A DNA stretch of 64,000 bases from Setoptus koraiensis (Eukaryota > Arthropoda). The notes under the pieces are model-generated. The model saw only the letters and a list, made by a program, of their open reading frames with translations, was not told the origin of the DNA and made no database searches. Below, piece by piece: positions 23,932 through 35,300 of this stretch. Where the stretch lies: contig CM106586.1 of the NCBI GenBank assembly GCA_048013815.1, forward strand, positions 16,616,001 to 16,680,000, given 5' to 3'. The translations under genes and the position numbers were made by a program. How positions within the stretch are numbered: the first letter of the stretch is position 1; every line of letters begins with the position of its first letter.

Positions 23932-25900
23932 TTATGCAGCCGCCAAATAGCTTTTGCCATTTTCCGATTGTTGCTTCAAATCTATCATACTATCCGGTTG
24001 CTTTCGTTTGTTTTCCTTTTCGAAATCTTGCAAGTTATTCTTGCCGAAGAGCATGAAAACAGTTGTTCCAAATGCTGTAACTGCTGCTGCGACATACCAG
24101 AAAGTATTCCATTGAGCTCTGTTAGTTCTATCAGTCACAATCCATCCATGAAACTTGGGCACTAAAAATCCTGTTGAGCTTCCTATGCAATTAGCTAAGG
24201 CATAGATGGTGCCGGCAAAGTCTAAAATTGCAAAATCAAAGTAGCGGAAAACACATTTTCATGATAAGTGCTGATGTGGAAGGCGACAATAAAAACGTGA
24301 ACAGTTACTTAAATGTTACGGTCTTACCCAAAGTCAATTCCGATGGCAACTGTACCTCGCCGCCGTTAATCAGACTGTAGAGAGCAATTTGAACGAAGAG
24401 TAGCACCAAAACATAGACTCTGCTGCATCCGATGATCGGAAGTAATATAAAGCAAAGGGATTGACTGTAGAGAGCTGTAACGACGGCAACCAAAAGACAA
24501 ATTACAAGTTATAAAATAGCATCACAATGATGAAGAAAGATTATAGTTGTAACAGGATCAAAACTTTCACTAATGGACTTGATATCTCACCTAAGCCTTC
24601 GAAGAGCTTTCTTGTTTGGAGTCTGTTCAAATTGAATGCCCTCGTCTGGATCATGTAGGTTGATAAAGATCCAGCTATTGGTGATGTCACACAAAACAAG
24701 GCGAATATGCTTGAATTGATTAGGCCATTCTATAGTGGAAAGGCAAGAGAACAATGATGGGATGATTAGAGAAGTTACTAGTAAAATGACAATACAGTTT
24801 GGATGCAACTTACCATAAATGTTGGTATATATAAAATAGAATTTAAATAAGTTGGCAATAGAAGCATCACTATTGAAAACGACCAGTTAGCAGAAAAGAA
24901 AGTGCTTATCATAGCCCAAACAGGAACATTGGTGAGAATCTTCTTCCAGCTTGGATCTTTTCTAATTGTATTCTGTTCGTCTCCTAATTGTTCCATGTTA
25001 GATTCAATATAATCGATCTCTTGTATAGAAATAAACTTGTGTGATCTTGGCTCACTGGCTGACAATAATATCCACACCACGCCCCAGATAGCACAAATGG
25101 CTCCAGAGATGTAAAACACCATGGGCCAGCCTGGCTCCACTTGACACAAATAACCTGCACCAGTGGATGAAATAATCGATCCGATGTAGGCTCCAACGTA
25201 AAGTATTGGTAAAGCTTGCGATCTTTCCACAGGCGGAAGCCATTTTGTGTACAGGATGTAACCTGCTGGATAGATGGCTGTTTGGCAGACTCCCATTAAC
25301 AGGCGGATCAAAATGAATGCATAAAGATGGAAGTCGGCGGCTATGGGAGACAGTAGACTGAGGACAGCGGATCCGAGGCCTGCGACAGCCATCACCCATT
25401 TGGCGCCCACTATTTCGGCCAATCTAGCGGCAGGTATCTGACAGAAGACATAGGTCCAGAAGAAGGCTGCCTGAACATCGCCGGCATCGTTCTGGGTCCA
25501 GTCATATTTTGGTCCGTAAGTTTGTCGATCAGCTTTCTCAGTGCCAGTTGTTGCTGGTGCTGGACAGGTGTCATAAGATGAGAATGCACTTTGATTGTTG
25601 TTCACGTCAACCTCGGTCACATTCTCTGGCTCCTTTACCATAGCCACAATGGTCATGCTAATTCAGGTTAATGGGAGACAATTGGAGATTGAAAGCAACA
25701 ACGACAAGTTAATATACTTTCACTTCGCACAAAGTATCATTTCACCTCTATCTAACACGGTGATTGACTATAGCGACTTACCTCAGATTTAGTCGACTGA
25801 TGTAACATATGACCGGGCAAAAAGTAGTCAGAGCAATAATGAGATATCTAACCTTGATACAGCCAGCTTGTTTGGGCTGTTCTAAAACTATTTTCGACAT
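23932..25900 (-). CDS. SLC17-type anion/sodium-phosphate cotransporter (MFS)
   Basis: Five exons: 25900-25782, 25657-24814, 24729-24591, 24474-24328 and 24221-23932; 1539 nt, 512 aa. All junctions are GT-AG and keep frame. SLC17 carriers (sialin, VGLUT, NaPi-I) move organic anions or phosphate with H+ or Na+. Evidence: the first helix ends in YISRLNLSMTIVAMV, the SLC17 signature around the helix-1 boundary; an N-glycosylatable first lumenal loop (~45-100); QAAFFWTYVFCQIPAARLAE as helix 2 with the family's G/A-R-L-A-E motif; LIRLLMGVCQTAIYPA as helix 4; WPMVFYISGAICAIWGVVW as helix 6; C-terminal exon GTIYALANCIGSSTGFLVP and QWNTFWYVAAAVTAFG. About 12 membrane segments, normal family length. 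The tail lacks an obvious sorting motif. Which substrate is carried cannot be read. Confidence 0.88.
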
Positions 25901-27169
25901 GTTTTGATTGTCAGTCAGATTTATTTGCTAGACTATTGGAGGATCCAATTGTTTCCGTCCTGTTATAGAAGATGGTTGAAAATGGGTGCCTGTTTCTATT
26001 ATGCTGATGTTGTCTTGTATAAGTGAATCCAAGCCGGTCGGCCGATAGCTATAGCAAATGGCCGAATTGATAGTGCTGATGATGGTGGTGTTTTCCGTGT
26101 TTGTTAATACGCTTTTTCCATGACGTTTATCACAAGGGCAATCTATTTCAATCACTCCTGTGTGTTTTGTTAATGATAGGATTAATTGAAAGTAGCATGA
26201 GTGTTGATTCTACTGTAATGTCCGATTGTTGTTTTATGTAGCAATAGTACCGAGTAAGATATGGACTAGTCTAATATTTGAAACTATCGATAATTATAAT
26301 ATTGGTAATTGGTTGTGGTGGCATCTTACAATCTTGCCAGTTTAAGAGCACACTTGTCTCAACATTGAGATGTGTTGTTGAAATACAAGTTCAGTGGCAA
26401 ATGTTTACTAGACATCTCAACATTTGCCAATCAAATGGTCTTGACATCACAACAGCTAAATCTGTCTACTTCAAAAACATCTAGTAGTATATATACTAAC
26501 CAGTATAGTGATTATTCCAACAAATATATTTGTGTCGATGGTAGTCGCACAACAACCGCCAACTCAAGAGTCTCAATAGTGAATTTAGGCGAGAGACAAG
26601 ATGTGAGTGGCAACCTTAGGGCTTTACGGAGAGCATCTTGATAACATGTTGTTGCTTATATGTAACTATTATTTAATCTAACAAATAAGGCGGCACCGAC
26701 AAGACAGACGGTCGGGCGGAACAATACTACTAATGATATTTATAGAAGCGTAACTTAATTTGTTTGGTGCGATTGTCGTTACTTGTATAAATGACAAAAG
26801 GGTTTGGTTGTTGGTCGACTGGAATATGTAATGTATATAATATGTAGACTAATACTAATAGTTTAAAGTGAACAGTAAATCAACTACTCATCACAGTAGA
26901 ATAATGTTGAATAGCGTGTATCGCAATCTGTCTATTTGTCATGATCAAGCATTTCTGATTACACTAGATGATTATAACCACCTAGAAATAGTTATAGTAC
27001 TAGTGGGATGATGATGATGATGTGCGGGAGTTGCTATGGCATTGACACAAAATTGAAAAACAAAACATTGATGTTCACGGTTAAATGTATAAACTAATAA
27101 TCGATATAAGTGATACAGAAACAAAAGTCTGACTCATTTACCATACTGATCCGGCAATCGAGCACAATA
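25901..27169. other. intergenic region upstream of the SLC17 gene
   Basis: AT-rich; should include the SLC17 promoter. A small open frame at 26278-26484 begins with a hydrophobic run (LSIIIILVIGCGG) that resembles a signal peptide, but it has no good start codon and no family. Nothing else is seen. Confidence 0.45.
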
Positions 27170-27500
27170 CCATATGACCCCCATCTTATCATGAATGGAC
27201 TGCCGAGATCAGCGGGGCCAGGCCCGGCTCACCATTAACAGTAAGGTTCTCTCACATGAGCCATGCCTATCCCTCTACGTTGGCACAGATTGTGCTTAGG
27301 CACACTCCACACCGAGCATCACATGCCCGGGAGTTATTGCTGTCGCGCACCTAGATACTCAACTCAAACTGTTCGCACATTGTTCCGGTGAACAATCTGT
27401 GCCTTTGTGCAGCTCAAGCAAACTCACACGGGATGCTAGCGGCATCTTTACAGTGCCGAGACTAGCCAGATGGGAACATAGGGCATTTCGCGACCTAATT
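27170..27500. other. GC-rich, hairpin-dense island: candidate structured non-coding RNA
   Basis: About 330 bases of balanced, GC-richer sequence standing out from AT-rich flanks, without a long open frame. On the minus strand it holds strong hairpins: GCTAG..CGGCA paired with TGCCG..CTAGC (27468-27432), GCACA..ATTGTTC with GAACAATGTGC around the loop ACCG (27403-27374), and further paired GGCACAG/CTGTGCC words 110 bases apart. It does not match U1-U6, 7SL, 7SK, RNase P, MRP or 5S RNA as far as I can recognise them. It could also be a remnant of a repeat family. Confidence 0.3.
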
Positions 27501-28009
27501 CGAATAGTCAGCTGATACACTATAACCGTCCGCTATTTTACACCATGCTATTTTTTAGAGGAGCAACCGTTTCTAAATTGTTGTATTTCCTGTCATAAAA
27601 AATACTGTTTGTCCTGACGAGGTTGTTGTAGCAAACAAGTATGTCACCTTGATTTAGCAAAGTGAATTTCATCAAAATCTGAGTGAGTCCATTTTAACCA
27701 ATACATTTGTTAGATTCAAAGCCGCTCTGGCTATGATTATGTTATGTATGTGTTGTGTCTAAACATGTGCTCTTTCAGAGCCTCAGAGACTGACTCTGCC
27801 AGTTATAGTATAACCACCGAGAACTGCTGCTCTGACTGAGCAATGTAAAACGTTCACTGGGACCCTCAAGACCCGACGCATAACGATCAAAACAACTGAA
27901 TACAGACATAGACTAATGAGCGACATCTGCTTTTGATTACTTTGGTGCTTTTACTTTTATTAATTACAACTATTACAAAACATTTCATGAGAAAATAGTA
28001 AGGTCTCAA
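27501..28009. other. 3' flank of PNUTS
   Basis: AT-rich spacer downstream of the PNUTS stop codon. A small hairpin-prone patch (CTCAGAGACTGACTCTG, near 27781) is present. No gene is seen. Confidence 0.4.
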
Positions 28010-30142
28010 TCACTGATGGGGGCGTTGTTGTAGATGGTGCGAAGGTTGTTGTTGAACCGTAAACAGGTTCATAAGATCCCTGTTCGTCTGAACCCACTGT
28101 ACATTTGGCGAACCTTGAGGATACATAGATCTGATAGTGTTGGGCATTTGATGTGTGCTAATAGCTGGTTGGTAAAATCTTGCAATTTTACTACTGGGGG
28201 GTAAGAAGGCCGTCAGAGGTGACGACGAAGAGGATTGATTGAACAATTGGTGCTGCTGGTGCTGCTGTTGCTGCTGCTGATCAAGGAATAAAAGTTGTTG
28301 TTGATGTTGCAGAAGTTGTTGTTGTTGCTGTTGTTGTTGCTGTTGTTGTTGCCGCTGTTGTTGTTGCTGTTGTTGTTGCTGCTGTTGTAACAAATGCTGT
28401 TGTTGTTGTACCATGAGGGCATGTTGTTGTTGCATTTGCAGGTGTTGTTGTTGTAACAAACTATTAGCATTGTTCCCGAAAGAGGGCCTAGGCCATTCTA
28501 GATGAGACCAATCGCGCAGATGATTCGCTTCAGGCGACACGGGCTCTAGGGGGATGATCTTGACAAGATCGTTGTTGGCAGCTAGAAGGGTCCCTTTGTC
28601 CTGAATGTCTGGCTCACTCAATGTCTGTGGAGTGCCAGGCAAATCAAGAGCACGCAACACCCCTAGCTCCCTATCGGCTTCGAAGCCTTTCTCTTGACTA
28701 TTCCAACCGGGTTCGAGAACTTGAAATGCAAAATCGATAGGAATTAGAGATTTCCAAGTTGTTATATCACCATCTTTTGACCCTCTTGGCCAGCCGTCAT
28801 GACTAAGAGTTCTCTTGAGCGCGTTAGAAGATCTAGTGCCAAAGGAATCTCTACGCTCGTTGCGAGTCGAGACACCGCCATTGGCGGCGTCTTGAGTAGT
28901 AGGCGAAGTAGGGACACCACTATTTAAGGTGCCATTAATTGCATCATAATCAGGCCGACTAACATTACATCTTTCATCTTCGTAAAAGTCAAAGTAATGC
29001 ACCTGAGTCAAATCTTTATCACATTGCCAAGACAGAGACTTTCTATTTCGCGGCCTCTTAATGTCATTGAGCAAGATAGTGGGCGCGATTTTAAGCTTTT
29101 TAGATTTTTTTTTGCTTGACTGCGAGCCGTTCTCATTTACTAGAGCTTGCCATCGCTCGAACAAGGGCAAGGCAAGTTTAGAAATGTTATCATTCTCATG
29201 TTTACTCAGAGATTTAACCCATCTTGGGGTTGAAACATTCTTTGTCGAGATGGTTGAATAAGTCATAGGAACTTTAGTTAGTAGCTCTAGTAGCTCTATC
29301 AGCGAATCGACGTCATTCTCCTGTTTAGCTTCCTCGAACCACTTAGATATGATAATCCATCCTCCTAGATTTGGATTTAAGAATCTGTTTTTGTGTGAAT
29401 GTGTTTGAGATGGTATTGCAAACACAATATCAGGACAATCGATGTTGACGGACAGGTGGCGCGTGTAGAGATCGATAGTATGGGGAGGGTGCAACAGAAG
29501 AGTGGTGGTGTTGGGATTGTTGGAACGACAAAAAAAAAGACGTAATGGGTTGGTTGGTTGGTTGGCGCGACAATCATCACAGTGGCGGCAAACACAAAAA
29601 CAAAATGACCATAGTTACCGTGGTATTGGCGGTAATGAAAAAGGGTAATCACAATAGTAATAATTGCACAAGTGAGGGTAATATTAGGATGTTGAAATTT
29701 GACGAAATGTTGTTGCAAAATGTTGGATGGTGCAGCGGTCAGTTTGCGGTGGGCCGGGGAAACAAGAGAGATATTAATGGGTTTGATATAAATGGAAGAA
29801 AGAAATAAGAGAGATATGAGTATGAGACATTAATTGGTCGTAGGTTTCAGTGTGAGCTTGACGGAGTGATCACTAGATGGAGGGGTGCAATGGCAAAAAT
29901 CCGAATTGGCACCCCTCCATCAGGGTCCGGCAGCAGGGTGGCTTTGAAGCGTCGGAAACGTACCTTTCTAGGATGGAGGATTTGGTCCTTTTTAATATTT
30001 GACAATAGAGGCACCGTAAATCTAAGAGACTGTCTGTTCTCTTGACCATATCAACAAATTCCTCTAAGTGGCTCTCGATAGTTCCGTTGGCTGTGAGGAA
30101 CACATCGCCACAACTATCAAGCAATCCCATAAAATGTTCCAT
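28010..30142 (-). CDS. PPP1R10: PNUTS, protein phosphatase 1 nuclear targeting subunit
   Basis: Two exons identified: 30142-29964 and 29384-28010 (1554 nt, 517 aa). PNUTS anchors PP1 in nuclei in the complex that dephosphorylates RNA polymerase II and Spt5 around termination. Residues 1-~145 form the TFIIS N-terminal (LW) domain: the exon junction reads ILERFLNPNLGGWIIISKW, the counterpart of ILVKFIDVGGYKLLNNWL. The PP1-docking RVxF-type motif is RKSLSW (K175-W179; KTVTW in human), followed by HYFDFYEDERCNV (YFYFELDETERVNV in human). A second conserved block is NSQEKGFEADRELGVLRAL ... LVKIIPLEPV. The human tail of RGG repeats and a CCCH zinc finger is missing; instead a polyglutamine tract spans about 388-448. 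An acceptor-like TTTTTCAG lies 27 bases 5' of the chosen ATG in the same frame, so a further 5' exon is possible. Confidence 0.87.
28312..28400 (-). repeat. CAA/CAG tract encoding polyglutamine in PNUTS
   Basis: Minus-strand CAG and CAA codons in mixed order encode about 30 glutamines with few interruptions, flanked on both sides by further Gln/His-rich sequence. CAA interruptions make it less prone to slippage than pure CAG. Other frames of this stretch give only Asn or Cys shadows. Confidence 0.95.
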
Positions 30143-31049
30143 TAATGATGTGAAATGTTTGTCGCGAGACTGAAAAATTCAAATACAAATATATAGAATA
30201 ATAATAAAATAAAGAATAATAATAATAATAATAATAATGATTTTATTATTATTATCGCCTATTGTACATCATACTATTGTGAGTGCGCTGGGATCTGTTA
30301 TTAAACGTAGTTTACACATTCTACGCTAACACTGTGTACACTGTACACAGTACAGTACATACACATACAGTCAGCACACAATCAATAGCACAGTAGAAGG
30401 CTGCGGTATTGTAGCGATAGCAGCTATCCGCGCTGATACCCAACACTCACTTACACTGTATGAATACCCTTTATGTTGTCGGATATTTCAGCTCGAGTGC
30501 GACATGTAGTACTGCGTTACTGCCACCAATGAACGTCTGTAAGTTATACAGTCTACAGTTGCACACTACAAGTTCCCTTTGTACAGTGTGCGCTTTTTAC
30601 AGTCCACTTCTTCCAAGTTCGCCATTATTCCGCCAGGGCGGCGTACTTGGATTTTTATGCGCAGTTCGATCAAGTAGCAGTTGATCTTGCGGAGTGCCTA
30701 TCTAAAGGAACATTTAAACCTATCCACCATCACCAACCCAATAGCTACTTAATTAAAATTAAGCGCTAAAAACACCTAATCTCATCTGAAATGAGATCAG
30801 AATAAATAACCATCTAACGTAACACTGTGAGCTTCAGTATACATCCAATCACGCTCTGAGCGCTTCTGGCGGAATAAAAATGAACCTCGAAGATCCGTAG
30901 TAGAAAAAGCGCACACGGTACTGTGTTTCTCAAATGCGCGAAGTGCAACCATCAACATTTCTAAAGCGCATGCCCGTCTGTTATATCATTCCGGTTATTA
31001 TATAGTTGGTTTGTTTGTTTTCAAACATGAACACTCTCGCCAATGGCGA
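30143..31049. other. 5' flank of PNUTS
   Basis: Contains an AAT run (30214-30238) and, at 30332-30350, an exact palindrome CTGTGTACA-C-TGTACACAG followed by further GTACA words. Presumed promoter/5'UTR region. A frame at 30460-30684 shows no family resemblance. Confidence 0.45.
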
Positions 31050-31340
31050 CTTCGGTTTCTGGGCGGTTGAGCCGCCCAGGGCGGTCATGCCCGCCGCCCA
31101 AGATCCGCCCAAATGCTGGGCATGCCCAACCGCCCAAGTCGGGCGGATTCATGGTTTGGTAATGCCCGGCTGAGCAGCCCTCCTACCCGCAGCACCACTA
31201 GAAACCACAACTGACTGGTGCTGTGGGCGGATCCGACTTGGGCGGCTGGGAGGTGGGTATGCCCGTCCACCCGAAATCCGTCCTAGCACTGGGCATGCCC
31301 AACCACACGTGCCCAGGAAATCAATGGTTCGATCATGCCT
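31050..31340. repeat. degenerate GC-rich repeats built on CCGCCCAAG and ATGCCC
   Basis: Words related to GGGCATGCCC recur at about 31083, 31117, 31160, 31257, 31293 and 31334, interleaved with GCCGCCCA/TGGGCGGC words in both orientations. Two copies share TGGGCATGCCCAACC exactly. The block sits in AT-rich DNA beside the foldback element and may belong to the same mobile unit. Confidence 0.6.
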
Positions 31341-31387
31341 GGCGAGAGTTTCCGCCCCAACTTTGCTCCGAATGTGACTTAACACCC

Positions 31388-31679
31388 GCAAAGGGGGTGT
31401 TGCGTTTTTGGGCTAAAATTTCAAACTGATATTAGAGACAAAACTCTTTTATTTTGTCCGACAGTGGTCCACCAGCTGAGTACCCTGACCGCCCTCACTT
31501 CCGGTCAACACGCCCCCATCACCGTGAAAACCTCAAATATGTGCTTCTTTCCCGGGGCGTGTTGACCGGAAGTGAGGGCGGTCAGGGTACTCACCTGGTG
31601 GACCACTGTAGGACAAAAAAGAGTTTTGTCTCTAATATCAGTTTGAAATTTTAGCCCAGAAACGCAGCACCCCCTTTGC
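31388..31679. repeat. long foldback (inverted-repeat) element
   Basis: Arms 31388-31516 and 31554-31679 are near-perfect inverted copies with a 37-bp spacer; I count only a handful of mismatches. Transcribed, it would form a ~125-bp hairpin. No coding sequence and no clear target-site duplication. The right arm, read on the minus strand, contains a T-rich tract with CCTACAG and, 11 bases on, CAG|GTGAGT, that is a consensus acceptor and donor; the left arm has both signals altered. Likely a foldback or MITE-type DNA element. Confidence 0.85.
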
Positions 31680-31699
31680 ACCTGCAAATGACGATTTTG

Positions 31700-32309
31700 C
31701 CCCATCTATAACATGCACGCTCGAAATGGTTGAAAAAAAAAAAACCATCGAGGATCGCTACACATCCTTTGTAGCTGAAAAACTACACAACACTGTGAAC
31801 AACTTCCTGTCGATTAAATTCTTATTCTGAGGAAAATAAAACTTGAGAAATATTATAGAGACGATTCATAATTTGTTTCATATTTTTTTAATCTTAATCA
31901 AGTCACCTATCTGATTTACGAGCGTTTGAACAATTTAACGAAATTATGCGTTCTATTAGCGTCTTGTAGAAGATTTGTGCGGAGAAAGTTTATAAATTGA
32001 TTCTCTCCTACGCTCGATCAAATCTTTCAGGGGGAGGGGGAAATGATGTTAAGGCTGGTCCTTCTTGAAGTTGCCAGTGAGAACCATTCGCGTTAAGGCA
32101 AGTCACAGGTAGTACCAAAAAAGATTATGAAGAAATAAATTCTAAGTCTCGGACTTGTGTTTACAGTAAATAAACTTTGATGGCTCGAAACCACAAGGCT
32201 GTTATATTCAACTTCTAGCCAAAACTGAGGTATGACTATTACATTAGCTATGGTCGTTGTTATGTAATTTCAGCTTTTAGTGTGAATCATCGGTATCTAT
32301 AGTTTCGTC
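31700..32309. other. 3' flank of USP10
   Basis: AT-rich sequence downstream of the USP10 stop. No gene is recognised. Confidence 0.45.
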
Positions 32310-35300
32310 TCATTTCTTACTAGATTGTTGTATTCTTAAGGTATTGAGACGGCGATAAAACAGAAGGTAAGGTGTTCTTGGAGGGTCTGGGCACAATAAC
32401 TGTTGGGTAGATATAACCTTCAGAGTGCTGTCATCACATCTAATCCATTGGCTACTGCCTATATGATAGACATCTGTAAGGTAGTGGCCTTTAATCGCCT
32501 CATTTCCATCATGATAAACGACTGCAAAGAAGAAATGAAGTTAATAAGTGAATCAAAGTTTTTGGCTCCTCAGGTCCGTGAACTGATTCTTGAATGAGTT
32601 TACTTACCAGCTAGTAATTTATAAGATTTTGATGTGTGATTTCTATCAAAATAATTTTGTTTATCGTGAAGACAATTATCGGGTAGTAAGAAATCAATAG
32701 GGTAGTCAATTTTTTTGACTAATTTGCGAAGACCTTGATCTTGAGTATAGACAAACTGCTTCAAATGTAGAATCAGTATAGGGGGCAGTTGATCTAAGGA
32801 TGTTCGGCAAGATGCATCTAGCTTCTGCTTTGTCTTCGAACAGTAAAAGTCATGAATTGTTTCTGGGGTCGTGAAAGACTTGATTGCGTCTTGAACAGAT
32901 TTTACATTATCACTCTACGTGAGTAAATGAGCAACACAAATAGAATTGAAAAAAATATAGAATTAGTCGATCATTCTATAAATGCATGATAGAGTAATGG
33001 TCGTTACTATTCAACTCACCGATATATCTAACTGAAGAGCAAAGAACGGCTGTCTATGCCCGCACTTATCTTTTCCAGCAGTCCTCAAAGAGAAAAGAGA
33101 ACCGCCAAATATATCTTGTATGGGTGTATTTATAACTTTGGCAGATCTTATGGGTAAGGATCTGTTCCGGGGACCAACCTCACGCCAATCGTCTCCGTTT
33201 GTTTCGTCACTCGAGTCGGCTTGGGCGCTATTATTATCTGACTGACCTCCTTGAGAGCTTGATTGTGCTATTTCGGATAGATCGACCATTTCTTCGTGTA
33301 GTCCGTTCAGCACGGAGGATAAAAATTCTTCAGCATCTTCTTGTGCTCCTGTTTGAAGACATGATAAAAAATCAGAAAGATAAATTTCAAGCTTCTGCAT
33401 GATAACTGATAATTCTGATATATCAATCAGTGTGAACGACTAACCTTTTAGACACTCTGACTTGATTTCTCCCAGTACATTATATATACATCTAGGTTCG
33501 ATCGGTTCTGCTTGAAGTTCGTCCATTGGCATACGCTGATCTTGATTGGAAGAGGTCCTATTTTTTCTATTACTAGTCTCAGGTGGCAGAAAATTCAAGA
33601 AGAATTCTGCAAAACTGTCTATTATGGGAGTGCAGGAGTTGGGACGCTTCAGTCCTTTTATTTCACCTAACTCGTGCATCAAGTTGTAAAAAGGAGGACA
33701 TGCTACAAGTGCTTGTAAAGTAGCATTGATGTAGCACCCGTTACCTCTGTTTATAAACCCTCGAGATCTGAGAAAAGGCAAGGAGTGTTTGAGGGTGATT
33801 TCTTGAATCTTTTTGGCCAACTTCGGCGCAAATTCATCCAGGTTTTTTCTCGATTCGGCTTGACTAGCTGACTCATGGCTGGCATAACGACCTGATAATC
33901 TGTGCCGTTTGGAGCGACCTGTGGATAAGTTGCCGGTTGCAACGTCTGAACTGCCGTTAGTATTGCTGATTGTACCATCTTTAGATCGATCTCTTGAAGA
34001 TATGGATCTATCATTTTCAGTTGCAAAACTGGTCGAACCATCGGCGTTTTTCGTTTTAAACAGGTCTGTCCACAATGACTTGGAGTTCGAAGATCGAACA
34101 GAGGTAGAACTTTGTTCAGCATCCTCTTGAGATTCTATGTCTATATCGGAAGATTCTTGAATTGCTTTCGGAGGACGCGAAGATTGTTCGTGATTGGAAC
34201 TTTGACTATCACGTGTTGTTGAGGAAGAACGTTTTGGGGCTTCTTGTGACTCTGGAGCCGATTGGTTCATCACTATTTCTTCGTTATTGGTATTAGTAGT
34301 CTCATCAGTTTTCACAGATACATTATCAGATGAGTTTGTTTGGACATAGTCAGCAGGCAGTGACCTCTTATTGGCCCACGAGTTAGAAGAACGTGATTGA
34401 TTTTCATTATTAAACCTTGCTTGTTTGGCCAATTGTTGCTTAGAGAAACGACCATTAGTATTGGCGTTACCAGAGCGTTCAATAGAACTATCCTCCACCT
34501 TGAGTTCGGCAGATTGCTGATGATTTTCCTGGGAGGCTTTTCTACTATGGGTACCGGACAGTCTATTCTTATAGCTAGCTCGTGTTTGAGAGCTATAGGA
34601 GGCGAAACCATTCACGAGGCCTTTTGTGTCATTGATAGAATTATTTTCTTGATATGTTTCTTTCATCATTGTATTGTCCATCTTAGCATTTCTTTTTTCG
34701 GCACGAATTTCCTCATGGGTATGTGATTGGTCTACTTCAGGATTGATACGGCCCGGTATTTGCTCTGCTTGTGTATTGGTGCTCTGATCATCAACATTAG
34801 ATGCCTCACTGTGTCTGGAGCTTTCGTTTGACTCATGGTTACTGTTAGCACTTTTATCTGGCAACCTCGGACTATCAGAGCTCGCGGTGGATGATTGAGC
34901 TGAGCTGGTTTCACCATTCGGCGAATGGCGTCGATGATGGTGGTGATTCGTAGCGTGAAATTGTGGTGGTTGATGCGGCCTTGTTTGCTGCATCCCAGGC
35001 GCGGGTGGTGGATTCGTAGATGATTGTTGCGGCGGAACTTGTCCTTGAGGAGGAACAACTGAGTTGGTTGGTATCATGTAGGTCGGCATAGGAAAGTGTG
35101 GAACTGAAAAGAAGCAAGGATATATGGCATGAGGGCCATAAGCTAGCTGTGGGCCGAAAGTGGGTACGTGAGATGCTGCCATTGCATAAGATTGACCAGA
35201 TGCTATATCCATCATTACAGAGTTCATATCGCCAGACATCGACGAGAGCTGAACATTAGTTCCATCTTGACTGTACATAGTTTTTTGGTCACTCTTTGAA

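Noticed and set aside
28213-28470. Asn/Cys-rich minus-strand frame under the PNUTS polyglutamine tract
   Set aside because: A frame shadow of the CAA/CAG run; the Gln frame continues the conserved PNUTS protein.
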